Below are positions 26,795-35,451 of a DNA stretch of 64,000 nucleotides, piece after piece (the stretch's first letter is position 1; every line of letters starts with the position of its first letter). Both the position numbers and the translations under genes were made by a program. The notes under the pieces were generated by a model, which saw only the letters and a program-made list of their open reading frames with translations, made no database searches and had not been told where the DNA came from. Source of the DNA: Humibacillus xanthopallidus (GTDB lineage: Bacteria > Actinomycetota > Actinomycetes > Actinomycetales > Dermatophilaceae). The stretch lies in contig NZ_VFQF01000002.1 in assembly GCF_006717145.1 (NCBI RefSeq), positions 868,001-932,000 of the forward strand, in the 5' to 3' direction.

Positions 26795-27921
26795 TCACCG
26801 CTCTGGCAGCTTGACCGCAGTTCCTTCCTTGGCGATCGCGGACAGGGCCGCCGCGATCTCTGCGTCGCGGCCTTCGACTGCGTGCATGTAGCGCAGCGCG
26901 GCGGCCGTGGAGGAGTGCCCGAGCCGCCGCTTGAGGTCGGCGAGGGATGCACCTGTCGCCGCGGCGAGGGTCTGGCCGGTGTGGCGTAGGTCGTGGAAGG
27001 ACAGGTCGATGCCGACTTCCCTGCGGGCGCGAACGAACGCTTGATAGAGCGCGTTGCCGCTCATCCGACTTCCATCGGCCCCAACGAAGAACAGCTCCTC
27101 CCCAGACCACTGCTCGGCATGCTCCCGGACCAACGGGATGACATGCGGAGGGATGGCGACGGTTCGGATCCCCGCGGCGCTCTTAGGCGGTTTCTCGAAC
27201 CGGCGGCGTGCCTCGAGCAGCTCGACGTAGGTCTTGTCGACGCGCACCGTTGCGTTGTCGAGGTCGACGTCGGTGACCCGGAGGGCGCAGATCTCGCCAC
27301 GCCGCAGGCCGCACCATGAGGCGAAGGCGATGGCCGCGCGATAGCGAGGTGTGATGGCGTCGATAAGGGCCGCGACCTCCACCGGTGACGCGACCGGGCG
27401 CTCCTTGGGGCGGTCGGTGCCGGCGCGAGGGATCTGGCAAGGGTTCTTGGTGATGGCCTCGTCCAGCACGGCCATATTGAGGACCGATCGGAGGAACCGG
27501 TAGGACTGCGAGATGGACGTCCGGCCTCCGTCCCCGCCAGCGCTCGTGCGTGCCAGGCGCGCACAATCCCGGTAGAGATCGATGCGACTGGCATGTCGAG
27601 CAGCGGGATGAGGTGAAGGCGCATGTTGCGGCGGCACGTCTCGGCCCACCGTTCGCCGACGTTCGGGTTCTCGGTGAGGTAGGCCTCCGCGTAGTCCCGA
27701 AAGGTGCGCCGACCGAGCTGTGCTGGGCTGTCCCGCCACTCCTCGCGGTCCATGCTGTCGTGGACTCGGACCAGCCACCGCTCGGCTGCTGCCTTGGTGG
27801 GGAACGTGCTTGGCGCTGTCTGGCGCTGGCCGGTCGGTCCGATGAAGGATGCCTGGAACTTACCGGACGGCAGCCGGCGCACGGACCCGAACCGACGGTC
27901 GACCTCCTTCCGGGGTGTCAT
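26795..27921 (-). pseudogene. int: Tyrosine site-specific integrase, single frameshift
   Basis: The N-terminal half reads from ATG 27921 (MTPRKEVDRRFGSVRRLPSGKFQASF, AP2-like arm-binding and SAM-like core-binding domains). At about 27530-27545, in the run GCGCTGGCGGGGACGGAGG, the coding sense moves to another frame (GGRTSISQSYRFLRSVLNMAV) that runs to 26795. Catalytic residues are all present in the second frame: Arg in WCGLRRGEICAL, HDLRHT, then GHSSTAAALRYMHAVEG with the nucleophilic Tyr. A 1-nt indel breaks the gene unless it is a sequencing error. It probably mediated island integration at tRNA-Phe; the link is inferred because it sits about 25 kb from attL. ATG overlaps the upstream excisionase stop (ATGA). 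Confidence 0.85.
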
Positions 27922-28130
27922 CCGGACACGACCTTGCCGCCGGCCCAGCGGATGCTGATCGGCTCGACGGTGCCGTCGGCGACGAAGCTCTCGAGCGCGG
28001 AGACGGGGATCCGGACGTGGCGGCCGACGCGGACGAACCTGATCCGTCGCTCGGAGATCAAGCGGCGCGGGAATCGCGTCGTGGTTCCGAGGAGCTCTGC
28101 GGCTTCCTCGACCGAGATGAGTCGTTCCAC
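27918..28130 (-). CDS. xis: Excisionase-like helix-turn-helix protein
   Basis: 70 residues, winged HTH of the excisionase/MerR type: ISVEEAAELLGTTTRFPRRLISERRIRFVRVGRHVRIPVSALESFV. It directs the integrase toward excision and bends attachment-site DNA in related elements. It ends in a 4-bp overlap with the integrase start, the standard actinobacterial xis-int arrangement. The tail TVEPISIRWAGGKVVSG is unremarkable. Confidence 0.85.
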   Translation of the reverse strand: MERLISVEEAAELLGTTTRFPRRLISERRIRFVRVGRHVRIPVSALESFVADGTVEPISIRWAGGKVVSG

Positions 28131-28199
28131 GATCGGCTCCTTTCCGTGTCCGTTGTTTGGCCTACCGGGTCCGGCGGGTCATCATTGGGGCGCTGCCCG

Positions 28200-29606
28200 T
28201 CACAGCAGCGGCCCTGCCACCAGCTCGTCCTGTACGAAGCGCGAGCTCGGGGAGCGCGTGATCTCGCGGAGGGATCGGGCCAGCTGCTCGGTCTTGATCT
28301 CGGCGGCGGTCATCGTCGCCACGAGGGTTGGCGCGTCAAAGTTGGTGATGGGGACGTGCCGGCCGGTGGTGCGGGCGTGGAGTCGGTCCTCGGCCCGTGC
28401 GAGGGTCCGGGCGGGCGCGAAGAGCAGTTCGGAGCGCAGGAGTTGCCGCGTCGCCTGGGTGGCCCGCAGGGTGAGGGCGGTGAGGTCCTTGGTGGCGTCA
28501 GCGAGGGTCGCCAGGGCCTGGTCGCGGTCGAGCGGCCCGGGGGATGTGTCGTGGCCGCTGACGATGCCGCCGAGCGCCTGGTGGAGCGTGCTTGCGGCGT
28601 CGACGTACTCGGGGGAGGGCGGCATACCGGTGGTTGCGGACCCCCAGACGGTGCCGGCGCGGGTGAGCGCTAGCGCGGTGTCCCGGAGTGCCTCGCGGAA
28701 GGATGCGACGTCGAGTGCCGCTCCGGAGCCGAGGGGTTCGCGTGCCAGCAGGGTGTCGAGTGCGGCGAGCAGGTGGGTGCCCTGGTTGGTGACGTTCCGG
28801 ATGACGTCGACGCTGGGCACGGTGAGGGCAAGATCGGTGCCGGCGGCCCGAGCCCACGTGTGGAGCGCTTGCGCGAGCTGGTCGCCGGGTTCCCTCCTCA
28901 GCCACGACGACGGCGATGCCGCGAGGTGCGGGATCGGGACGTCGACGGCGACGCCGGCGAGTCGCGTGAGGGCGCGCGTGGCGAACCTGGCGATCTGCAG
29001 CGGCCGGTCGGCCTGGTCTGGTTCGCAGTGCCCAAGCGTGTGGCGGGCAATGTCAAGGGTGAGCGCAATGACGGGCCACGCGAGGGCCGTCGCTGACGTG
29101 CTGTCCAGGAGTGCCCGGTCCGGGCGGTCGCGGTCGACAGCGAGCAGGTCGGTCAGGGCGCCGAGGGTGCACGCGATGCGGGCGAGGGGGTGCGGGTCCT
29201 CGCCTCTGGCGGGGTGCACGTCGCTGCGCAGGTGCAAGGCCTCGCGCGGGATCTGCCATCCGGTGCCGGTCCGGATCGCGGGGAGCTCGCCGGCGGCGAT
29301 CTCACGCCGGATCGCGCGGGCCGGTCGTCCGGTGAGCCGGGCAGCCTCGACGGCCGAGTAGTGAGGCTCGTCGGCGGCCGGGGTCAGCGGGGTGGGGTAG
29401 TCCCTGAGGATGGCATGCAGTCGCAGCGCGCCCGGGTCGGCGCGGGTGGGGCGGGGGTACGTCGGGGTGAGCTGGGTCAGGTAGCGGTAGACGGTCTGGT
29501 CGAAGGACTCCCAGCGGCGCGCGTCGACAGGGTCGCTGCTGTGCTGGAGCTCGGCGGTGAGGTTTGCTGCACGGTCGAGCAGGGCGGCGGCTGTGGCGGC
29601 GGTCAC
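28200..29606 (-). CDS. Hypothetical mobile-element protein with central helix-turn-helix
   Basis: 468 residues, largely helical. Residues about 83-127 form an excisionase-like winged HTH (YSAVEAARLTGRPARAIRREIAAGELPAIRTGTGWQIPREAL), so it likely binds DNA. The rest, rich in Ala, Leu and Arg, matches no family I can name. It overlaps the upstream gene by 4 bp (ATGA at 29603-29606), so it is translated with the backbone operon. Very high GC at third codon positions supports real coding. A replication or regulatory role is possible but not shown. Confidence 0.7.
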   Translation of the reverse strand: MTAATAAALLDRAANLTAELQHSSDPVDARRWESFDQTVYRYLTQLTPTYPRPTRADPGALRLHAILRDYPTPLTPAADEPHYSAVEAARLTGRPARAIRREIAAGELPAIRTGTGWQIPREALHLRSDVHPARGEDPHPLARIACTLGALTDLLAVDRDRPDRALLDSTSATALAWPVIALTLDIARHTLGHCEPDQADRPLQIARFATRALTRLAGVAVDVPIPHLAASPSSWLRREPGDQLAQALHTWARAAGTDLALTVPSVDVIRNVTNQGTHLLAALDTLLAREPLGSGAALDVASFREALRDTALALTRAGTVWGSATTGMPPSPEYVDAASTLHQALGGIVSGHDTSPGPLDRDQALATLADATKDLTALTLRATQATRQLLRSELLFAPARTLARAEDRLHARTTGRHVPITNFDAPTLVATMTAAEIKTEQLARSLREITRSPSSRFVQDELVAGPLL

Positions 29607-30121
29607 CGGGGCCGCCTCCGTTCGTTGGTGCCCAACGCGGCGGGTTCGTCGTCAGGCGGGGGATCGGCGAGAGCCGTGACGTGTCGGCACAGGTCGTCGA
29701 CGTGCGCGAGACAGTGCGCGAGGTTGACCGGAGCGTCCTGGGCTCGTATGTCGCGGAGCGCCGCAGCGGAGAACCCCAGATGCCGCAGCACGACCGCCCC
29801 GGCATCGGTGGCCCGGTCGGCCACGTCGTCACGTGTCCGCCATGACCCGAGGCGGAGTGCCGCAGCCGGCGACGCACCCGACGTCGAGCGATTCGACGCC
29901 GCTCGGTCGGAGGCGGGCGGCATTGGGGGAGTGGGCGGTTCGGGCACGATCGCCACCTGCGCCGCGACGAGCCGGATGTGCCCGGCGAGGGCGGTCCACG
30001 GGCTGAACGGGTCGTCGTCTCCTGCGGCGTCGGCGTGCGCTGCGGCTCGGTGGAGTTCGGTCGCTGCGACCTCGAGGTGTAGACGGCTCGGGGCGGGCGT
30101 GGTGCTCGGGGGTGGGGTCAT
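29603..30121 (-). CDS. Hypothetical protein of the ICE backbone
   Basis: 172 residues from ATG 30121; an open frame upstream overlaps the primase stop and is unlikely. Pro-rich start, then two helical segments (LHLEVAATELHRAAAHADAAG and NLAHCLAHVDDLCRHVTALAD). No recognised domain, signal or membrane span. It lies 31 bp after the primase gene and overlaps the next by 4 bp. Confidence 0.6.
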   Translation of the reverse strand: MTPPPSTTPAPSRLHLEVAATELHRAAAHADAAGDDDPFSPWTALAGHIRLVAAQVAIVPEPPTPPMPPASDRAASNRSTSGASPAAALRLGSWRTRDDVADRATDAGAVVLRHLGFSAAALRDIRAQDAPVNLAHCLAHVDDLCRHVTALADPPPDDEPAALGTNERRRPR

Positions 30122-30152
30122 GGTTCGGGTGCTCCTTCGCGGTCGAGGTGGG

Positions 30153-31652
30153 TCACAGCAGGGGGGTGATGGCGGAGGTGGGCGCCGGTGGGGTCGGCTC
30201 ACGGGTCGGGGATACGGGGTGGAGGTCCGGTAGCTCGCGGGTGACGGCGCGCGTGAACGCGTTGCCGGGGTTGCATCCGTGACTGGTCATCTCGGCGGCC
30301 GCCTGGGCGATGAGGGTGGCGCGCATGCCGGGGCCGAGACGCCTGGCGAGCGGGGTGATCGCGGTAGCGACGTCGCGGATCGGGTCGGGCGAGCGGTCCA
30401 GCGCGAGCCGGACGAGGTCGCGTCCCGGCAGCACGGACCGGGGTGGCAGGCGAGGGTCGTCGTGCGGGTCGAGGTGGTCGTCGAGGGTGAGGTGGACCTC
30501 GGACAGGAACGCGTCGAGCCCGGAGGGTCCGTGTTCGCCGATCCAGTCGGCGGGGTCTCGTTCGTCGGGGAGCAGTAGGAGGAGGGCGGGCCTTCCTCGG
30601 TCGAGGCTGAGGGCGGTGAGCCACCGGAGCGTGCCGTCGCGTCCCGCATCGTCGGCGTCCAGGGCGAGGAGCGGCGGGTTCAGCGACAGGGCAAGGACCT
30701 GCTCGGCCTGCGCCGCCGAGACGGTGACCCCCAGAGCCGCGCAGGGCGCGATCCGTTCGCCGATACCAGCGGTTGCGGTGGCCGCGGCGAGCGCGAGGGC
30801 GTCGAGGGCGCCTTCGACGACGACAGCCCTGCCCTCGGCAGCGAGTGGTTGGGTTGTCGGCCGGTACAGGATCTGGGACTTGTCGAAGGTCGGGGTGCGG
30901 GTCGGGTTGCGGTACTTGGGGGTGGCGGGGCGTCCGCTGATGTCGCGTCCGATGAAGCCGTCGATCTCGCCGCGCTCGTTGGTGACCGGGACGACGAGGC
31001 GGGAACGGAGAGTGTCGACCAGGTTCCCGGCGCGGGTGCGTTGGGCGAGGTCCATCACGAGCAGCTCGTCGTCGGTGACCCCGTCCGCGGACAGCCGGTC
31101 GGTCAGGTGGGTCCAGTCGCTGCCGTCGTAGCCCGCGGACGGGCGCCCTTGCTGCTGGTCCAGCGCGACGAGGTCGATGCCGCGGTGGTGGCGCAGGTAG
31201 TAGCTGGCGAACCCTCCTTGCACCGGCCCGGTCATGTGCTGCCAGGCGAGGGCGTTGATCTCGTGGGCCCGCGCGACGGTGACGGCTGGTTGAGCCGGGG
31301 GATCGGTGTCGCGGACGATCCGCAGTCGGGGCCGCCCGTCGGCCGCGGTCTTGGCTCGCTCGGCGGTGGGGAGGGTGCCGGACTCGAGCAGGGCGACGGC
31401 GTCCCGGAAGGGCAGGTTGTGGAAGCGGCCGACGAAGTCGATGACGTCGCCGGTGGCGCCGCAACCGAAGCAGTGGAACCGGTCCGGTACCCCGTCGACC
31501 GAGAGCGACGGGGTCGAGTCGTCGTGGAACGGGCAGCACCCGATCCAGCCGTGTCCGCTCGGGCGCAGGTCGACCCCGGACGCGGTGACAGCATCGACGA
31601 GGGGGTGCCGGGCCCGGATCGCGGCGACGTCGACACGGCCCTCGCTGGTCAC
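30153..31652 (-). CDS. DnaG-type primase with CHC2 zinc finger and TOPRIM domain
   Basis: 499 residues. The start GTG 31652 overlaps the previous stop (GTGA). N-terminal CHC2 zinc finger (CPFH ... FHCFGCGATGDVIDFVGRF, about residues 41-75). Central RNA-polymerase-like and TOPRIM region: GEIDGFIGRDISG, Glu in VVVEGALDALALA, and ALDADDAGRDGTLRWL with the acidic pair. It would synthesise RNA primers for element replication or transfer. C-terminal 120 residues are element-specific. Intact, so this part of the backbone may still be expressed. Confidence 0.88.
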   Translation of the reverse strand: MTSEGRVDVAAIRARHPLVDAVTASGVDLRPSGHGWIGCCPFHDDSTPSLSVDGVPDRFHCFGCGATGDVIDFVGRFHNLPFRDAVALLESGTLPTAERAKTAADGRPRLRIVRDTDPPAQPAVTVARAHEINALAWQHMTGPVQGGFASYYLRHHRGIDLVALDQQQGRPSAGYDGSDWTHLTDRLSADGVTDDELLVMDLAQRTRAGNLVDTLRSRLVVPVTNERGEIDGFIGRDISGRPATPKYRNPTRTPTFDKSQILYRPTTQPLAAEGRAVVVEGALDALALAAATATAGIGERIAPCAALGVTVSAAQAEQVLALSLNPPLLALDADDAGRDGTLRWLTALSLDRGRPALLLLLPDERDPADWIGEHGPSGLDAFLSEVHLTLDDHLDPHDDPRLPPRSVLPGRDLVRLALDRSPDPIRDVATAITPLARRLGPGMRATLIAQAAAEMTSHGCNPGNAFTRAVTRELPDLHPVSPTREPTPPAPTSAITPLL

Positions 31653-32353
31653 AGCTCGGCCCTCACCGGTGCCGCTGCGCGATGGTCCGGGGCGGGTCGC
31701 CCGGCGGCGTCGTTCACGAGCTGGGCGAAGCGGCGCGGCTCGAGATGCCGGTTGCCCGAACGCCCGTCGGCCTCGAGGGCGGCGAACGCTCGGGTGACTG
31801 CGGAGTGGTCGGCGGACTCGGCCAGCACGGCGTACTCGTCCCAGGTCGGGTCGTGCACGTACAGCAGCCCGGTGTCTGCGCCGTCGGTGATGCGCAGGGA
31901 GACTCGCTGGTCGCTGCGGGGACCCCACGTGTGGCCGTAGTCGTGGTCGATGTTGGGCGCGCTACCGAAGCGGGCGGCGAACGCGCGGGGACCGACCCAT
32001 GCCAGCACGGTCTCGGCGGCGTCGGCGTCGGGTCCGTCCGTGCCGAGGCCGTATGCCGCTGAGTGCAGGCACGTGACGTCGGTGACCTTCGCGTCGAGCG
32101 CGGCCGTGACCCGGTTGGTGATGGTGAACGGGTCCTGCCCGAGCTCACGGGCAAGCAGCAGACCGGTGGCGTGCGCGTAGGCGTTGCGTTGCCCGAGCCG
32201 GTACCAGTAGTCGACCTCGTCGGCCGCCTCGACGTTGATGGCAGCGTTCCGGGCCAGGGCGAGCAGGTCTGTCGCGAGCCGCTGCGTGCGGTCCGGGTCG
32301 GCGGTTCGCGGTTCGGTGGCCGACTGTTCGAGGGGTGCGGGGACGGCGGACAT
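31649..32353 (-). CDS. Hypothetical conserved mobile-element protein
   Basis: 234 residues from ATG 32353, with AGGAAGG about 8 bp upstream. The N-terminal half is helical (RNAAINVEAADEVDYWYRLGQRNAYAHATGLLLAREL); the C-terminal half is beta-rich (RVSLRITDGADTGLLYVHDPTWDEYAVLAES). I do not know its function. It is the first gene of the set running into the primase, with which it overlaps by 4 bp. Upstream 32354-32485 is a likely promoter region. Confidence 0.65.
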   Translation of the reverse strand: MSAVPAPLEQSATEPRTADPDRTQRLATDLLALARNAAINVEAADEVDYWYRLGQRNAYAHATGLLLARELGQDPFTITNRVTAALDAKVTDVTCLHSAAYGLGTDGPDADAAETVLAWVGPRAFAARFGSAPNIDHDYGHTWGPRSDQRVSLRITDGADTGLLYVHDPTWDEYAVLAESADHSAVTRAFAALEADGRSGNRHLEPRRFAQLVNDAAGRPAPDHRAAAPVRAEL

Positions 32354-32485
32354 GAGCGTGACCTTCCTGCGCGGGCGATTCTCGCGGTCTGTCTGTGTCC
32401 ACGCCCGGCCGGGGTCACCATCAGTCGCTACACCGGCTACCAGGGGGCCGAAATCCCTGCGCCGCAGCAGAATTGGCTACTCCGG

Positions 32486-32938
32486 TCAGAAGCTGCATTG
32501 TGGCGCAACCGAATCGATGTCGCCCGGGTTCGCGGTGGCCCAGGGTGGAACCGCCTGGTTGCGGTGCTCGTGGATAGTGCACTGGGTGCGGGCACCGGTC
32601 TCTGCGAGCAGGAGCTGGGCGTCGCGCAGGGCTCGGAGCCAGTCCATCGCGGCGGTGGGTGGGGCGGTGTCGGCGTAGGAGGCCCGCTCGTGGTCGCGCA
32701 GCGCGGAGAGGATCTCGACCATGGCGGGGTGCCTGGCCCAGCACGGTGGCAGGGTGCGCGGTTCGAGGCCGAACCGGGTGACGAGTAGGCGCACCCAGTC
32801 CCGGAGCTCGCTCATCCGGGATGCGGACTCCGTCGCTGTGAGGGAGGGCCAGTGGATCGGGCCACGGAGCTGCCCGAAGGTCCGGTCGAAGGGGTCGACG
32901 CCGAAGTCAAGCGGCTCGTCGTTCGCTGCGGCGGTCAT
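32486..32938 (-). CDS. DUF4913-family protein
   Basis: 150 residues from ATG 32938, overlapping the HNH gene stop by 4 bp. Matches DUF4913: a WV-x-L-x-x-R segment (LRDWVRLLVTRFGLEPRTLPPCWARHPAMVEILSALRDHERASY) and DWLRALRDAQLLL with CTIHEHR near the end. The family is common in conjugative plasmids and ICEs of actinobacteria, usually next to the coupling ATPase as here. Function unknown. Likely cytosolic. Confidence 0.82.
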   Translation of the reverse strand: MTAAANDEPLDFGVDPFDRTFGQLRGPIHWPSLTATESASRMSELRDWVRLLVTRFGLEPRTLPPCWARHPAMVEILSALRDHERASYADTAPPTAAMDWLRALRDAQLLLAETGARTQCTIHEHRNQAVPPWATANPGDIDSVAPQCSF

Positions 32939-33441
32939 CGCCGAATGTCCCGGGACTCCTGGCTGCTGGTGCGCGTCGCGGTGTTCTCGACGTTCACGAC
33001 AGGGGCCGAGTCGGAGTTGCCGGGCTGGTTCGCGGCGCGGGAGCGGAGCACGGCGATGATCCCGGCGCTCGCGGCGGCCCGCCCAAGCCGGCGCCAGGAG
33101 GGGGACGTGTCGAAGATGGCGTGCAGCTGCCGGTGGTGCCTGGCGCAGAGCGGGACCAGGTCCTCGGGCTCCTCCCGGCCGAGTCGCATGTAGGTGAGGT
33201 GGTGCAGGTGCCCGGTCTTGAGGGTCCAGCGGGACCCGCAGGCCGCGCACACCGGTGGGGTCCCAGCGGCGGTCAGCCACGCGGCATACCACTGCTGTCG
33301 CTTGGCCTTCCACGTCCTCGAAGCGAGGTAGGCGTCGTAGGCGGCGGCGCGGGCGCCACGCCTCCGGTGCAGCTCAGGCGCCGCAGGCTCGGCATAACGG
33401 GCTGGAACATGTGCGGAGTCATTGTTCATGCGCGCTGGCAT
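32935..33441 (-). CDS. HNH-type endonuclease domain protein
   Basis: 168 residues. Zinc-ribbon-plus-HNH core: CAACGSRW, GHLHHLTYMRLGREEPEDLVPLCARHHRQLH, with the first His pair and the final C-x-x-H metal ligands. Upstream helix YLASRTWKAKRQQWYAAWL is usual for this group. The C-terminal 40 residues are polar. It overlaps the coupling ATPase stop; an alternative start is the Met codon at 33429. A role in element transfer or exclusion is possible; nothing in the sequence decides. Confidence 0.78.
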   Translation of the reverse strand: MPARMNNDSAHVPARYAEPAAPELHRRRGARAAAYDAYLASRTWKAKRQQWYAAWLTAAGTPPVCAACGSRWTLKTGHLHHLTYMRLGREEPEDLVPLCARHHRQLHAIFDTSPSWRRLGRAAASAGIIAVLRSRAANQPGNSDSAPVVNVENTATRTSSQESRDIRR

Positions 33442-35185
33442 CGCGGATCACCTCCTCGAGCGCGGCGCGGTTGCTGCGGAGCCGTTTCGCGTCGGGCCGG
33501 TCGAGCCAGGGCTGCATCGTCAGCACGATCGGGCGGGCTGAGCGCAGCAGCAGGACCGAGGTCCCGAACGGCAGGGTGCGCAGCCGGGCCGGCTCGAGGA
33601 CCGGGACCTCGGTGGGGGAGGTGGAGGTGGAGCGTCGCCCGTCGGCGCCGACACTGAGGCTGGTGACGCTCCGTTGCCGGGTGCCGAGCAGTTTGGACAG
33701 GTCGTCCAGGTCGCGGGCGTTGGAGCCGCCGCCGAGGATGACCTTGACGATCGCGGCGTCCCAGATCGCGGAGGCGGCGTGCTCGCCCCAGACCGCCCGG
33801 GCTTGGGCGAGGGACTGCAGCACGACGGTGGTGGAGATGCCGGAGCCGCCGCCGTCGGACATCAGCGAGACCAGCGACGGCAGGGGGTAGTTCGCGGCCT
33901 CGTCGAGGATCATCGACAGCGGCGGGTCGAGCCGGGCTGCGGGGGAGGCGGCGGCGTGCCGGCGGGCGACCTCGAGGACGTCCTCGAGAAACGCACCAAC
34001 CAGGCTGGCCGTTGCGGCGGCCCCGGTGGAGGTGCCGAGCAGGTAGATGGTGCCGTTGCGGCGCAGGAAGTCTGCTGGGTCGAAGTGTGCACCCTCGGCC
34101 GGGGAGACGGCGTCCAGGACGCGGGGATCGGCCAGCGCAGCGAACGCGATGGACACCATCGCCCAGACCGAGTCCCGTTGCCGGGGGTCGGCGTTGACCA
34201 GGGAGTCCAAACCTTGGTGCCATGACATCGCCGCGTCGGGGTGGGTGCTGAGGATCGTGACCGCCTCCCCGGCGTGGACCGCGGACAGCGACCACCGGTA
34301 CAGGTCGGTGGAGGTGCACCCGCCGAGTGCGGCGGCGTGCAGCAGGGCGCGGACGGCCTGCTCCGCGGAGGCCTGCCAGAAGTTCGCGTCGGTGGTGCCG
34401 GTGGCGGCGCCCGCGGTCATTGCCTTGGCGCGGACCATCGCGACGTGCGGGTCCTCGCAGCCGCGGATGGGGGACCAGCGGGCCGTGGACGGCACCCCGG
34501 GGGCCAGACCCTGCGGGTCGAACACGGCTACGGGGCCCTGGGCTTGGCGGGCGGTCAGGGTCGCGGTGAGGTTGTCGGTGCGGGTGCTCGTCGTGATCAC
34601 CGCGCCCGGCGCGTCCAGGATCGCGGGGATCACCAGGTGCAGGCCCTTGCCCGAGCGCGGCGGCCCCAGCACGACGACGGAGTCCTCCACGGTCGCGAAG
34701 CAGTCCACGCCCCGGCTCCGGCCGAGCAGATGCCCCAGATCGACTGCACGAGGCCGATCCAGCGAGGGACGCAGACTTGTTGCGCGTCGGAGGAGACGGC
34801 GGCGCCCCGCCGCCCTCGCCGCCTCCGACCTGGACGCGACGCCGTCTGCCATGAGGGGCTGGTTCCGAGCTATCGACTCGGAACTGCCCCACTGCCGCCG
34901 GATCGCCCATACCAGCGAGGCCGTGGCCGACGCGGCGAGGAAGGTGATCAGCCAGTACAGCGGGGCAGGGCCCACGGGAGACCGCCACGCGACCCCGGGA
35001 TCCAGCGGTGAGGCGAACGCGAGCAGCGGGGCGGATACCGAGAACGCCGGAGCCCCGTGGCCGCTCAACAGGGCCGACAGAGCGGCCGCTGCCCAGAGCA
35101 CCAACGTGGCCCCGACCGTGCACGCCACAATGACGAGTGCGTCAGGACGGTTCGGTCCGGCAGCGGGGGGAGCGTTCCTCTGCAT
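33419..35185 (-). CDS. VirD4/TraG-type coupling ATPase (type IV secretion)
   Basis: 588 residues. Two N-terminal membrane spans (ALVIVACTVGATLVLWAAAALSALL; PLYWLITFLAASATASLVW), then a TraG-type P-loop ATPase: Walker A VVLGPPRSGKGLHL, Walker B-like ILDEAANYPLPSLVSLMSDGGG, and the SxxQSLAQARAVWG motif. It would couple the relaxosome to a DNA-transfer channel at the membrane. Intact length, but no relaxase, VirB4 or VirB6 gene is found, so conjugation cannot be complete from this island alone. Upstream sequence ends after 266 bp at an IS110 remnant, which probably replaced the rest of the transfer region. Confidence 0.88.
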   Translation of the reverse strand: MQRNAPPAAGPNRPDALVIVACTVGATLVLWAAAALSALLSGHGAPAFSVSAPLLAFASPLDPGVAWRSPVGPAPLYWLITFLAASATASLVWAIRRQWGSSESIARNQPLMADGVASRSEAARAAGRRRLLRRATSLRPSLDRPRAVDLGHLLGRSRGVDCFATVEDSVVVLGPPRSGKGLHLVIPAILDAPGAVITTSTRTDNLTATLTARQAQGPVAVFDPQGLAPGVPSTARWSPIRGCEDPHVAMVRAKAMTAGAATGTTDANFWQASAEQAVRALLHAAALGGCTSTDLYRWSLSAVHAGEAVTILSTHPDAAMSWHQGLDSLVNADPRQRDSVWAMVSIAFAALADPRVLDAVSPAEGAHFDPADFLRRNGTIYLLGTSTGAAATASLVGAFLEDVLEVARRHAAASPAARLDPPLSMILDEAANYPLPSLVSLMSDGGGSGISTTVVLQSLAQARAVWGEHAASAIWDAAIVKVILGGGSNARDLDDLSKLLGTRQRSVTSLSVGADGRRSTSTSPTEVPVLEPARLRTLPFGTSVLLLRSARPIVLTMQPWLDRPDAKRLRSNRAALEEVIRDASAHEQ

Positions 35186-35451
35186 GACACGCCAACGGAA
35201 GTTCTCGGGGCAGCACCGGTTGTTTACTGTCGGCAGCCAGGCAATGACCCGAGAGCCAGTGCCTCACGCGCGCTGACGCGGGGAAGGCTGAACTCACGAA
35301 GGGCCCACCCATTCAGCGGGCGGCGGCCTTGGACTCCGCATTCTCAGAGGGGCGGCACGAGTACACGGTCGTCACGACCTCCGCAGACTGCGACGAGCAC
35401 CCACGCCGTGGCCGCCACCGCTCCCAACATGACACCGTGGATGCGCATCAC

